This document shows positions 24,618 to 35,000 of a stretch of DNA of 64,000 nt, piece after piece. Numbering within the stretch: the first letter of the stretch is position 1; each line of letters starts with the position of its first letter. The position numbers and the translations under genes are program-made. The notes beneath the pieces were generated by a model. The model ran no database searches. It worked only from the letters and a program-made list of their open reading frames with translations, and was not told the origin of the DNA. Source of the DNA: JAFLCM01 sp964510955 (GTDB lineage: Bacteria; Planctomycetota; Phycisphaerae; Phycisphaerales; UBA1924); assembly GCA_964510955.1 (NCBI GenBank), contig CAZEDW010000007.1:61011-125010 (forward strand), written 5' to 3'.

Positions 24618-26603
24618 ATGACACAGATCAAAGCCGACCTGAAATCGATGAAGGGAATCTCCGCCCGCGATGCCCAGATGATCGCCGACGCCGAGGTGCT
24701 GCTCGGCCCCGATCCGTCGGAAATGGGGTTCATCCAGAACCTGTTCTGGGGCAACTTCCGCGAGGAGCTGGTCTTCCCCTACCCCAAGAGCGATCCCGGC
24801 GAGGTGCAGCGCTGCGACCAGTTGATCGCCGAGCTCGACGAGTACCTCCGCACCGAGCACCCCGCCATCTCCATCGACCAGGATCAGGAGATCCCCCGCT
24901 GGGTGATCGACCGCCTCTTCAAGATGGGCGTGATGGGCATGACCATCCCCAAGGAGTACGGCGGCCTGGGCATGGGCGTCACCAGCTACGTCCGTGTGCT
25001 GGAGAAGATCGGGCAGTACTGCGGCTCGACCGCCGTGCTGGTTTCGGCGCACCAGTCGATCGGGTGCAAGGCGGTGATGCTGTTCGGCAACCCGGAGCAG
25101 AAGGCCCGCTGGCTGCCGCGGCTGTGCACGGACTGGGTGAGTGCGTTCTGCCTGAGCGAGCCGAACGTCGGCTGCGACGCCGGCGGCCAGGAGACCCGCT
25201 GCGAGAAAACGCCCGACGGGGAGTTCTACATCCTGAACGGCGAGAAGAAGTGGGCCACTTCGGGCGCGCTGTCAGGCCTCTTCACCGTCATGGCCAAGCA
25301 GAAGATCAAGGGCAAGGACGGCAAGGAAGTTGAGCGCGTCAGCGCCCTGGTGTGCCACCCGGAGATGGAGGGCGTCGACATCTTCCAGAAGAACCGCAGC
25401 AAGTGCGGCATCCGCGGCACCTGGCAGGCCCGCATCCGCTTCAACAACGTCCGCGTCCCCAAGGCCAACCTGCTGCACGACGAGGGCAAGGGGCTCAACG
25501 TGGCGCTGTCGTGCCTGAACTACGGGCGGTGCACGCTGAGCGCCGGGATGCTCGGCGGGGCCACCACGGCGATGAACCAGGGAATCAAGTGGGCCCGCAC
25601 GCGTCACCAGTTCCAGCGCCCCCTCGCCGACTTCGACCTGATCCAGCAGAAAATCGCCCGCATGAGCGCCCTGGTCTACGCCATGGACGCGATGCTCTAC
25701 ATGACCACGGGCTTCCTCGACCGCCACGACGAGGACATCCGTATCGAGACCGCCATCTGCAAGACGTTCTGCTCGGAGTTCGGCTGGCGCGCCGTCAACG
25801 ACTGCGTCCAGATCATGGGCGGCGAGAGCTACATGACCGAGAACGAGGTTGAGCGCATTTTCCGCGACTCGCGCATCAACATCATCGTCGAGGGCGCCAA
25901 CGAGGTGATGCAGAGCTTCATCTTCGCGTACGGCGGCAAAGCGCTCGCCGAGCAGATGATCGGCATCCAGAACATCTGCGGTCCGGACAAGGCCAAGGGC
26001 CTGATCGGCAACGCCATGATGGGCCTCAAGGGGATCATGCGCAAGGGCGTGGCCGCCAAGGCGATCCCACTCGCCCTCGAGCTGTTCCTGGGAATCAAGA
26101 AGGCCCCGCCGCGCATCACCCGCCTCCACCCCAGCCTTGACGCATGGGCCCGCAGGCTGGAGATGCTGGTGCAGGAGCACAGCCACCAGTTCAAGCTGGC
26201 CAGCAAGGAAAACGAGGAGAAGATCCTCGACCGCCAGACCATCCAGGCCCGCATCGCCGACGTTGCCATCTACCTCCACGCCATGACGTGCACCCTCAGC
26301 AAGCTCGACATGCAGATCAGGGCCGGCGAAGACGGCGTGGAGTTCGAGCGCGACCGCACCGCGGCGCTGCACTTCCTCGAGCTCGCCGAGGGCTGGATCA
26401 AGCAGTGCTGGCGCGAGCTGCGCGAGCACGCGGACATCTCGATGCGCACCGCCGCCGCCGCCGCCATCAAGCTCAACGACGCCGCCCACAACAGCCTCTT
26501 CGCCATCCCCGAGAAGAGCCCCACGGCCAAGGGGACCGGAAGGGTGTTGAAACAGGAGGGAATCAAGCAGTTCCCTGGCGATAAGTACGCCTCGGTTCGA
26601 TAG
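24618..26603 (+). CDS. Acyl-CoA dehydrogenase, large (FadE-type)
   Basis: A 661-residue flavoenzyme that oxidises acyl-CoA to enoyl-CoA. The N-terminal and middle domains carry the FAD/substrate motifs (FCLSEPNVGCDAG and GEKKWATSG). The catalytic base is the Glu of IIVEGANEV, in the position of the VLCAD-type base. A further domain of about 180 residues follows (from LVQEHSHQFKLA onward), as in long-chain ACADs that form dimers. The start at 24618 is chosen because it begins the conserved N-terminus; the ORF to 24492 extends into non-family sequence. It lies 243 bases after the enoyl-CoA hydratase gene, in line with one pathway. Confidence 0.9.
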   Translation: MTQIKADLKSMKGISARDAQMIADAEVLLGPDPSEMGFIQNLFWGNFREELVFPYPKSDPGEVQRCDQLIAELDEYLRTEHPAISIDQDQEIPRWVIDRLFKMGVMGMTIPKEYGGLGMGVTSYVRVLEKIGQYCGSTAVLVSAHQSIGCKAVMLFGNPEQKARWLPRLCTDWVSAFCLSEPNVGCDAGGQETRCEKTPDGEFYILNGEKKWATSGALSGLFTVMAKQKIKGKDGKEVERVSALVCHPEMEGVDIFQKNRSKCGIRGTWQARIRFNNVRVPKANLLHDEGKGLNVALSCLNYGRCTLSAGMLGGATTAMNQGIKWARTRHQFQRPLADFDLIQQKIARMSALVYAMDAMLYMTTGFLDRHDEDIRIETAICKTFCSEFGWRAVNDCVQIMGGESYMTENEVERIFRDSRINIIVEGANEVMQSFIFAYGGKALAEQMIGIQNICGPDKAKGLIGNAMMGLKGIMRKGVAAKAIPLALELFLGIKKAPPRITRLHPSLDAWARRLEMLVQEHSHQFKLASKENEEKILDRQTIQARIADVAIYLHAMTCTLSKLDMQIRAGEDGVEFERDRTAALHFLELAEGWIKQCWRELREHADISMRTAAAAAIKLNDAAHNSLFAIPEKSPTAKGTGRVLKQEGIKQFPGDKYASVR

Positions 26604-26722
26604 GTCGAAGCGACGGCGCAGTACGGAAAGTTCACCGGCGCACCGAGGGCAACGACAGGGGACCATCCCTACACTGCTCTCGGTGTCCGCTATGACTCGG
26701 TGGTTCAAACACGAGCAGCCCA

Positions 26723-27838
26723 ATGCCGAAAAAGACCGTATTCTCAGCCAAGATCGAGCACATCCAAATCCTCGATGAGCACGGCAAGCTCGACAGGGAC
26801 CTGGCGAAGGACACATTGTCGGACGATGACGTTCTGTTCCTCTACGAGCAGATGTCGATCAGCCGTCACTACGACGAAATCGCCTTCAAGCTCCAGCGCT
26901 CGGGCCGCATGGGCACCTACCCGCAGAACAAGGGTCAGGAAGCCGGCCCCGCCGGCGCGGGTCTCGCCATCAAGAAGCGCGGCAGCATTGACTGGATCTG
27001 CCCCTGCTACCGTGAGAACCTGGCGCTCTTCCTCAACGGCCTGCCCATGGAGCACATCCTCCTCCACTGGATGGGCGACGAGCGCGGCAACCAGATCCCC
27101 GAAGGCGTCAACATCCTCCCCATCGCCATCCCCATCGGCACCCAGCCGCTCCACGCCGCCGGGATCGGCTGGGCGCTGAAGTATCAGAAGAAGCAGGCCG
27201 CCGCTGTGACGTTCTTCGGCGACGGCGCCACCAGCGAGGGCGACGTGCACGAGGCGATGAACTTCGCCAGCGCTCTGAAGCTGCCGGTGGTCTTCTTCTG
27301 CCAGAACAACTTCTGGGCCATCAGCGTGCCACGCGAAACCCAGACCGGTTCGGAGACTATCGCCCAGAAGGGCCTGGCCTACGGCATGCCCAGCTACCAG
27401 ATCGACGGCAACGACATTTTCGCTAGCTACAAGACCGTTCGCGATGCGCTCAAGACCGCCGTCGAGGACAACCAGCCGGTCTTCATCGAGGCCGTGACGT
27501 ACCGCCTGGGCGACCACACCACCGCCGACGACGCCCGGCGCTACCGCGACGAGAAGATCGTCGAGCAGTGGAAGAAGAAGGACCCGCTCATCCGCACGCG
27601 GAAGTACCTGGAATCCAAAAAGCTCTGGACCGACAAGAAGCAGACCGAGCTGGAGGCCAGGGCCAAGGAAATCGTCGACGGCGTGGTCAAGCGGGCCGAA
27701 GGCATCGCCACCCCCGAGAAGGGCGACATCTTCGATTACACCTACGCCACCCTCCCCGATGAACTGCTCCGCCAGCGCGACACGATGCGGACCGCGTCGC
27801 TCCAGGAATATCCGACGCAGGAGACCTTGCGGCGGTAA
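26723..27838 (+). CDS. 2-oxoacid (branched-chain/pyruvate) dehydrogenase E1 alpha subunit
   Basis: A 371-residue thiamine diphosphate enzyme subunit that decarboxylates a 2-oxoacid and passes the acyl group to E2 lipoamide. The ThDP motif GDGATSEGDVHEAMN with the closing NN is clear, and the phosphorylation-loop signature YRLGDHTTADDARRYR is of the E1 alpha type shared by pyruvate and branched-chain enzymes. The tyrosine in the QNNFWAISVP strand fits the 2-oxoisovalerate kind better. The E1 beta gene follows after 62 bases. E2 and E3 are not in the window. With an acyl-CoA dehydrogenase and hydratase upstream, branched-chain amino acid catabolism is the favoured reading. Confidence 0.88.
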   Translation: MPKKTVFSAKIEHIQILDEHGKLDRDLAKDTLSDDDVLFLYEQMSISRHYDEIAFKLQRSGRMGTYPQNKGQEAGPAGAGLAIKKRGSIDWICPCYRENLALFLNGLPMEHILLHWMGDERGNQIPEGVNILPIAIPIGTQPLHAAGIGWALKYQKKQAAAVTFFGDGATSEGDVHEAMNFASALKLPVVFFCQNNFWAISVPRETQTGSETIAQKGLAYGMPSYQIDGNDIFASYKTVRDALKTAVEDNQPVFIEAVTYRLGDHTTADDARRYRDEKIVEQWKKKDPLIRTRKYLESKKLWTDKKQTELEARAKEIVDGVVKRAEGIATPEKGDIFDYTYATLPDELLRQRDTMRTASLQEYPTQETLRR

Positions 27839-27900
27839 GTCCGTGCGGTGCGTCAGAATCGCGAGAGCCCGATCCAGCACAGTCTTGGCGTCAACCACCC

Positions 27901-28875
27901 ATGCCCAACCTCACCCTCGTCCAGGCCATCAACCTCGCACTCGCCCAGGAAATGGAGGCGGACAACCGCGTCATTATCCTCGGTGAGGACGTCGGCAAGA
28001 ACGGCGGCGTCTTCCGCGTCACCGAGGGGCTGCACGCCCGCTTCGGCGCCGACCGCGTCGTCGATTCGCCGCTCGCTGAATCGGGCATCATGGGCAGCGC
28101 CATCGGCCTGGCCATGGCCGGCCTCAGGCCCATCCCCGAGATCCAGTTCGAAGGCTTCCTCGGCCCCGCCTATGACCAGCTCACCAACCACGCCGCACGC
28201 TACCGCACACGCTCGCGCGGCGCCGTCACCATCCCGCTCACCGTCCGCGTTCCCGTCGGCGGCGGCATCCACGCCCCCGAGCTTCACTCGGACTCCCCCG
28301 AGGCGATCTACGCCCACACGCCCGGCCTGAAGGTCGTCATGCCCGCATCGCCCTACGACGCCAAGGGCCTGCTCATCAGCGCCATCCGCGACCCCGACCC
28401 CGTCGTCTACTTCGAGCCCAAGCGCATCTACCGCGCCTTCCGCGAAGAGGTCCCCGAGGAGGAATACACCATCCCCATCGGCAAGGCCAAACTGGTCGAG
28501 AGCGGCACCGACCTGACCATCGTCAGCTGGGGCGCCAGCGTGCTGCAGTGCGTCGAGGCCATGGACAAGCTCCCCGAAGACCTCTCCGTCGAGCTCATCG
28601 ACCTCCGCACCATCAGCCCGCTCGATCAGGACGCAATCATCGAGAGCGTCTGCAAGACCGGCCGCTGCGTCGTCGTCCAGGAAGCCCCCAAGACCTGCGG
28701 CCTCGCCTCCGAGATCGCGACCATCGTGCAGGAGCACTGCTTCCTGCACCTCAAGGCCCCCGTCCAGCGCGTCTGCGGCTTCGACACCGTGATGCCCTAC
28801 TACAAGCTCGAGCTCGAATACCTGCCCAACGCCGACCGTGTCGTCGAGGCGGTCATGGGCTGCGCGGCGTACTGA
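27901..28875 (+). CDS. 2-oxoacid dehydrogenase E1 beta subunit
   Basis: A 324-residue subunit that completes the ThDP active site with E1 alpha. Motifs are the N-terminal ALAQEMEADNRVIILGEDVG, the central VRVPVGGGIHAPELHSDS and the C-terminal RTISPLDQDAI. Length and order are standard. No break or odd residue is visible. It is the last gene of the E1 pair, with the promoter probably before the alpha gene. Confidence 0.9.
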   Translation: MPNLTLVQAINLALAQEMEADNRVIILGEDVGKNGGVFRVTEGLHARFGADRVVDSPLAESGIMGSAIGLAMAGLRPIPEIQFEGFLGPAYDQLTNHAARYRTRSRGAVTIPLTVRVPVGGGIHAPELHSDSPEAIYAHTPGLKVVMPASPYDAKGLLISAIRDPDPVVYFEPKRIYRAFREEVPEEEYTIPIGKAKLVESGTDLTIVSWGASVLQCVEAMDKLPEDLSVELIDLRTISPLDQDAIIESVCKTGRCVVVQEAPKTCGLASEIATIVQEHCFLHLKAPVQRVCGFDTVMPYYKLELEYLPNADRVVEAVMGCAAY

Positions 28876-29071
28876 TCGCGCGACCGAGCCGGGGCCGCCG
28901 ACGAAGCGAGGTTTCCGACGTGCCCTGAAGCAACACGTTCAAGAGCGGTTCTGCGCGCAATCGGGGAAACCGCCCCGTACGCCGGTCCCACACACCGCGC
29001 CATACTCCCCATGTGACCCGTGAGCACGCCGACGCCCGGTCGCTCCGGGAGCACGGAAAGGCGGAAATCAC

Positions 29072-29986
29072 ATGGGATTCAGCAGACTTCCATCGGCGAA
29101 GCTGAGCGCGGCCGGTGCGCTCCTGGCGGTTTGTGGTCTCTGCAGCGGCGCCCCGATCCTCAGCGGCGACCCCGGGCGCGCCTGCGTCGGCGCCCAGGTC
29201 CAGAAGACGCTCCACCCACCCCCGGGGGCAAACGATCTCTACCTCGAGTTCTGGACAAAGGACGCGAGGATCACCTCAATCGCCGAGGGACCGAAGATCA
29301 ACCAGGGAGGCGTAGCGCCACCCCCGCCCCCGCCGCCGCCGATCAATCCGGGACCGATCCCGGCGGACCCGGCTGGCGGTCTCGCCGCTGAGCCCCGAGC
29401 GCTGACGTGGGTCCCCGTCAAGTTCAAGAACACCGGCGGCGCGCCGTACACCGACCCCGTCACCGTCTCGGTGAAGTTCTGCCTCGACCAGCACAACTCC
29501 ATCCGTGAACGTGGGTACTGGACGTACAACGACACCCCGATCCCGCCGAGCTCCGGCAGCGGGGGCGGCGGCGGGGGCGCCGGCGGCTGGGAATGGACCG
29601 ACCCGTTCCCAGGGCCCAACGGCTTCTGCCACATGGGCATCATCTACAACGACGAGACTTTCCCCGTGCTGGTCCGAGACATCTTCTTCTTCGGCTCGCC
29701 CACCGGCATCAGCGCCGATGCCATGAACAATCCATCGATCGACTGGGGGGGCGTCAGGATCAGCAGCGTGATCATCCCCCCGGAGAGCGCGATCTCGTTC
29801 CTGTACTGCTCGCCCACGCCGATGATCGGCGAATGGATCTTCCTCAAGTACCGCCTCTTCCTGAACCCCGATCGGAACACCATCCCCGACGAAGAGGTCT
29901 ACGCCGGCCACCCCATCCCCCCGAGCCCCGGCACCGCCGCGGCGATGCTCACCGGCCTCGTTTTCGCCTCGCGCCGTCGGCGGTGA
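29072..29986 (+). CDS. Secreted protein with PEP-CTERM-like tail, function unknown
   Basis: A 304-residue exported protein. It begins with a signal peptide (LSAAGALLAVCGLCSGA), has two low-complexity stretches (a nine-proline run and a glycine-rich run GSGGGGGGAGG) and otherwise looks beta-rich (PVTVSVKFCLD; VRDIFFFGSP). The last 25 residues, PSPGTAAAMLTGLVFASRRRR split as Pro-rich motif, hydrophobic helix and Arg cluster, form a planctomycete PEP-CTERM-like sorting signal. Exosortase-type handling at the envelope is implied. No enzymatic motif is seen. GGAAA before the ATG is a weak ribosome site. Confidence 0.6.
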   Translation: MGFSRLPSAKLSAAGALLAVCGLCSGAPILSGDPGRACVGAQVQKTLHPPPGANDLYLEFWTKDARITSIAEGPKINQGGVAPPPPPPPPINPGPIPADPAGGLAAEPRALTWVPVKFKNTGGAPYTDPVTVSVKFCLDQHNSIRERGYWTYNDTPIPPSSGSGGGGGGAGGWEWTDPFPGPNGFCHMGIIYNDETFPVLVRDIFFFGSPTGISADAMNNPSIDWGGVRISSVIIPPESAISFLYCSPTPMIGEWIFLKYRLFLNPDRNTIPDEEVYAGHPIPPSPGTAAAMLTGLVFASRRRR

Positions 29987-30038
29987 TCCCGCGGCGCCGC
30001 CCACCGGAGGCCGGCGCGACAGACCCCGACGCCGGGCG

Positions 30039-30851
30039 TCATCGCGCCGGTCTGCCGCGACCCCGGACCCACAACCCCGCCACCATCAACACCCCAGCCG
30101 CCCACAGCCCCGCCATCACCCGCAGTTCGCCGGCGCCGGCCCGCGCCGCCATCCCGCTCGGCGGGTCGCACAGGTGAATCACCGCCGCCAGCGGCGACAC
30201 CGCCACAGCCCACACCCGGTGCACCGGCGCCTCATCCAGCATCGGCGCGAACAGCACCGTGCCAACCGTCAGCGCAAGCACGACGGCCATCGCCGCCGCG
30301 CGCCGAGCCACCCCGGCCTCACCTCCCCGCGCCGGGCACACGCCCCAGTACGCCACGCTCAACAACACCAGCGCCCACCCGCACACGCACGCCCAAACCG
30401 CCGGCATCAGGGGCCAGCTCCAGCCCGTCAGCACCGGCAGCGGCAGCATGACCGCCCCCAGCGGCAGCGCGATGCCCCCCAGATCACTCATCACCGACCG
30501 CGCCGCCGACAGCGCCGGACGTGCCTGGCACAGCCGGACCATCGGCCACAGCACGCAGCAGCCCACCGCCGAAAGCACCAGCAGCCACCGCGCCCCGTTG
30601 TGATACTGCCAAGGGCGCGGCACCCCCGCCGACCGCGTCGCGAACAACGTCCCAGTCGCCGCCACCAGGAGAAAAACCGTCCACCCCAGCGTCATCATCC
30701 GCGGCTCGCCCTTGCGGTGCGCCCACGGGTCGACCCCTCGGTCGCCCCGCGTTGACGACCACTCCGGCACGAAGACAAACGGCCCAATCTTGAACGACCG
30801 CGCGGCGCGACGCAGTGGTGGGGGTACGGGGCTGGGAGAGTCAGGATTCAT
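30039..30851 (-). CDS. Hypothetical integral membrane protein
   Basis: A 270-residue protein with about six or seven membrane segments (LGWTVFLLVAATGTLFA; WLLVLSAVGCCVLWPMV; IALPLGAVMLPLPVLTG; VWACVCGWALVLLSVAYW; AAMAVVLALTVGTVLFA; AGLWAAGVLMVAGLWV). The N-terminus is cytoplasm-like and basic. I recognise no family. The start at 30851 is picked because it opens the first sensible sequence; the ORF continues upstream into the tRNA. It is convergent with the secreted protein gene and stands alone. Confidence 0.5.
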   Translation of the reverse strand: MNPDSPSPVPPPLRRAARSFKIGPFVFVPEWSSTRGDRGVDPWAHRKGEPRMMTLGWTVFLLVAATGTLFATRSAGVPRPWQYHNGARWLLVLSAVGCCVLWPMVRLCQARPALSAARSVMSDLGGIALPLGAVMLPLPVLTGWSWPLMPAVWACVCGWALVLLSVAYWGVCPARGGEAGVARRAAAMAVVLALTVGTVLFAPMLDEAPVHRVWAVAVSPLAAVIHLCDPPSGMAARAGAGELRVMAGLWAAGVLMVAGLWVRGRGRPAR

Positions 30852-31190
30852 GTCGAGGCGGCAAGCAGTGGGTACACCGGCTGTCTTCCAAGTGCAAGCC
30901 GTCAGTGCCGTCACGCGGCATCCGCCTGAACAGTCCCCGGCGCAGTTCACCCAGACCCGCCGGCTTGCCGGAGTCCGGCTCGGTCCCGGATCGCGACCAT
31001 CAGCCGGGCCACGGCAGAGAGGGCCTCGAGGACATGGGGCCGCGCCCCGTTGATTCCCCGGGTCAATCTCCTCTGTCCACCACAGCCTGTCCACCTGGCA
31101 AACGGCCGCCACAACAGCGTCTTTACCCCGTGCCCCGACCTTGCTATCCTCTCCTCCCTTCGACGGCTGCCTATGGGCGGTCCGTCGTAC
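30852..31190. other. Intergenic region before tRNA-Ile
   Basis: About 340 bases with no supported gene. It should carry the promoter of tRNA-Ile and the divergent membrane protein. No clear boxes or hairpins are visible to me. Confidence 0.5.
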
Positions 31191-31263
31191 GGGCTTATAG
31201 CTCAGGTGGTAGAGCGCACCCCTGATAAGGGTGAGGTCGTTGGTTCGAGTCCAACTAGGCCCA
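31191..31263 (+). tRNA. tRNA-Ile (GAU anticodon)
   Basis: A 73-base cloverleaf. The acceptor stem pairs GGGCTTA with TAGGCCC, the D arm is GCTCAGGTGGTAGAGC, the anticodon loop CTGATAA gives GAT for isoleucine, and the T arm has GGTTCGAGTCC. CCA is not encoded. The gene is alone, without a ribosomal RNA operon beside it. It borders the toxin island, but I see no second copy of its 3' end that would mark an integration site. Confidence 0.95.
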
Positions 31264-32001
31264 CTTTTCTCCGACTTCCGCGGCTGTTTCGGTGCCGGTA
31301 CCCGGGTTCCCGCGGCTGGCCGGGCCAAGCCGCCACTCGCTTCGGGTGGCATCGCTTAGTCTCTTTGACGATGCTCCCGCCGCGACGTCGACAGCCTGGG
31401 GATTACTGTTGCGTGCCCCGCTGAGGCTTGGCGCCCCGCAGAGGTGCCACCAGAAACGGTGTGGCCATCGGGGGACGCCGGGGGCCATTCGAGTACCGAG
31501 TTCAAGATGTGAAGCCTCGCCGGCTCCCGCCTTAAGTGGCCATGCACAGAGGGATTGCGGCTGTACCTGCGGGATGCCGCCGCTTGTCCCGTGAGAATCA
31601 ACCGGGGCTTTCATGTCGACTCTCTGTGCCGCCGGTGGCCGCATGCGTGGCAGCTTCAACGACGCGGGCGATCCGCGCCGCAAGTTTGAGCAGGCCTAGG
31701 TTTTCCAAGTAGTTGATTCTCATCAGATGTTGTGTTGTCACGAAACAAGCGACTCGTCATACGGACGAGACTTGTGTGGCTTTGGACCGTGCAGCGATGG
31801 ATGCCGACTGCCGTCGTTGGGCGGATGCAGCGGGCAATTCCCTTCCGGTGCCGGGGCATTGATGCGATCTCATACAGGAGGAAGTATTTCTCACAATATT
31901 TTCGTGCTATTACTTGTTGTGGATGTTGCACGCCGCCATCAGCGCTGGTAAAGTACTGACTGATAAGTGGTGAGCTCCGGAACTTCTAGGAGGGCGTCGC
32001 C
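31264..32001. other. Long intergenic region upstream of the rhs gene
   Basis: About 740 bases. No ORF here looks like a real protein. The last 300 bases are poorer in GC than the genome around them, as is common at island borders. A strong ribosome site AGGAGGG (31988-31994) precedes the rhs start. Confidence 0.5.
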
Positions 32002-35000
32002 GTGCTTCATACCGACCGGGTTTCTCCGATTCGTCGTGTGTCGCGGGCGTTGCTCCTGTTCGTGGCCGCGGCGGCGCTGACCTCGACCGCAACGCGCGCG
32101 GGTGACCTGCCGCCGCAGGAAAAGCCGGGCTGTCCCCCCACCAACGGCCCTTCCCGCAAGGACCGTCGCGCCAGCGATCCAGTGCAGCTTTCGACGCTGC
32201 GGTACGTTGAGGACGTCACGGATCTCGTCGTTCCCTCGCCCGCCGGTGAGCTGCGATTCTCCCGTCACTACCGCTCGCACGAAGAAACCAGTGCGGGCGC
32301 CGCCTGGCATCCGCTCGGGGGCAACTGGCGACACAGTTTCGAGGCCGTCGCCGTGCCGCACTTCGATGCTCAGTCGACGAGCATCGGCTCGATCGAACTG
32401 GCGGCCCGAGACGGCCGGGTCGATCTCTACTTGCCAATCGCGGTGAGCCCTGTCGGCGGGTGCCCCCCGACCATGCGGGCGTACTTCGCCGCCAGCGGCA
32501 TCGACGAAGTGCTCGAGGCCACCTTCTGGCCCGTGGAAGATTGCGCCGAGGGCTGCGGTTCAGCTCGCGGGTCGTCGCCGGAGCCGGTCGGTTCGGACTG
32601 GCGCGGGCTGCCGATCAACCCCAACGACCCGATGCACCCCGTTCCGATCCCGCAGCCGCCCGTTGGTTGTGGCTCCGTGCTGCAACTGGGCATGATTAGG
32701 GAACTTGCCGCGGATGGGGCGTACACGGAGTATCGTCTCACGCCGAGTGGCTGGAAGCCAAGGCAGTCTTACGACACGAACGGGAATCGCATCGATTGGC
32801 TGTATCAGCTCGACGGCCGGCTGGACCGCGTCCAGGCAGACAGCGCGTGCTGGCTTCAGTTCCACTACGCCCAGTCCGGCCCAGCATTCGCCGAGGGGTC
32901 GCTCGTCGCGGTCGAGGCGAGCACGGGGCAGTGGGTCACCTTTGAGCACTACGAGGAAGGCGACCAGACGGGAAACCCGGGCGACCTGAAATCGGTGACA
33001 CGGTTCGGTCTGGCGTCGGATGCGCCGCGGTCCTGGACCTACACATACTCCAAACGCAGCTCCCATCCTCCGCAGCAGTACGAAACTGATTCGCTGCTGT
33101 TGACCGCCACCGATCCGCGCGGACATGTTGCTGTCACGAACATTTACGGCACCCACGATTTGGTGAATCGTCAGCTCCGTTACGACACTGGATTGTACGA
33201 CTATTTTCACGGTGCCGGCGAGTACGCCGTGTGGTCAATCAACCGAGACGGCCAGGTCCGGGAGATGGACTTTTCCCAAACCAACTCTCCCGGCGGCGTG
33301 CCCAATCCACGCATGCGATTAGAAAAGGAGTTTGCCGGTAGGGTGCCGCCGGAGAATCGACCGAACTGCTGGACTTCGCTTGTGAATCCGCCGCCCCCGG
33401 GCGAATGCAGCGTCGATCCAACCCGGCCTGGATCGACGCCGAGAGTTAGCGAGTACCAGTATTACGCCGACGCCGGGTCCGGATGGGAGACCCATCCGGC
33501 CGCTGCCGAGATGATGATCTCGCGCATCACGATGCCCGACGGCAGCTCCGAACAACGGTTTTACAACTTCCAGCGCAACGCCAACGGTCAGCCTCCCGCC
33601 GAATACCAGACAAACGAACTGCTTAAGCGGTTCTACTTCAGCGGGCTCTGGAAAGTGGTCCGCACGGGTCTGCCCACCAACGGCACGACCCCGGTTCTGA
33701 CAGATGAGTACGACTACGACCTCGTCGTCCCCGGCAGCGCCGGCCCGGCAGGTTGCTCATGCCGTGCTGCTCTCCCGAAGTGGCACAAAGATCCCGAAGG
33801 CCGCCAGACAGACTTTGAATACGACGACCGCGGCAACGTCACCCGGATTCAGCACCCGGATCTCGCCTGCATCGGCGGCGGCCGCATCGAAGAAAACTTC
33901 GAGTACGACGCCATTGGGCGCCTTATCAAGCACTCGTACGGAAGCTCTCACGTCGACATGTACTTCTACGAGCCGTGGAGCTTCGGCTCGCCGCCCGTAC
34001 AGGTCCAGCCCTCCCGTCCCACCACCGTTTGGCGCGGCGTGTATCAGGGAGCAAACGGCGATACCCCGACGCTCGTCGAGAGGTACCAGTACGACCTCGC
34101 GGGCAACCTCATCCGTGTCATCGACGGCAAGGGCCGTGACACCGTGTTCGAATACAACGGCTTCAACGAGCTGGTGCACGTCGCGTCACGCCCGCTCGCC
34201 GGGGGGCAGCGCATCCACCGCTGGCTTACCTACGACGCGATGGGAAACCTCGTCCGCGTCGACGCAGAAAACCGCGACGAATCCGGCGCGCTCGTCGCGG
34301 CGAATCCGATTTTCACCTCGATCTTCGACTACGACCAGGCCAACCGCCGGGTCCGCGAGGCCGTCGAGCTTGCCCCGACCGATGTTTCCCCAGCCGCGCT
34401 CGACACCGGTGCAATCGCCGATATCACCAGGTTCGCCGTCACCGAGTTTGAGTACAACGCCGAAGACCTCCTTGTCAAGATCAAGAGTCCCGCGGCGGTC
34501 TCGGGGCAGCAGCCCAACAACACGGTTACCTTCAAATACGACGAGTGGGACCAGCTCTTCAGAGTCATCCGAGGCGAGGAAGGGGGCGCGGGCGTTGTCA
34601 GCCAGTACAACTACGACCCCGTCGGCAACCTCACCGAGGTCATCGAAGCGCTCGGAACACCGATGGAGCGAACGACCGTGACGACGTACGACGGCCTCGG
34701 CCGGGCAGTGCGCACCACCAGTCCTGACGCGACCGTCATCGAGCACACTTACGACGGTGCCGACAACCGAATCTCGACGAAGATCACAGGTTTCGACGGC
34801 ACCAGCCCGACTCCCAAAGTCCTCGCGTTTGGCCGTTTCCCCCACGATGAGCTGGGGCGCCTCACCGCCACCGAGTGGTCGCTGTTCGACCCAGCCGGCG
34901 GCCCGCAGTCCACGTCGCCGGTCGTTCGCACGAGCTTTCAATACGACGTCACCGGCGCGCTGCTGTACGTCACCAAGCCCGACGGCCACATCACCGGCTT

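Noticed and set aside
25272..26816. A 514-codon open frame opposite the acyl-CoA dehydrogenase
   Set aside because: Antisense shadow; the plus-strand gene has complete family motifs.
31656..31931. A 91-codon frame on the minus strand between tRNA-Ile and rhs
   Set aside because: No ribosome site, no protein-like composition and no context.
31191..32001. tRNA-Ile as an attachment site for the toxin island
   Set aside because: I searched by eye for a repeat of the tRNA 3' end downstream and saw none, and there is no integrase gene.
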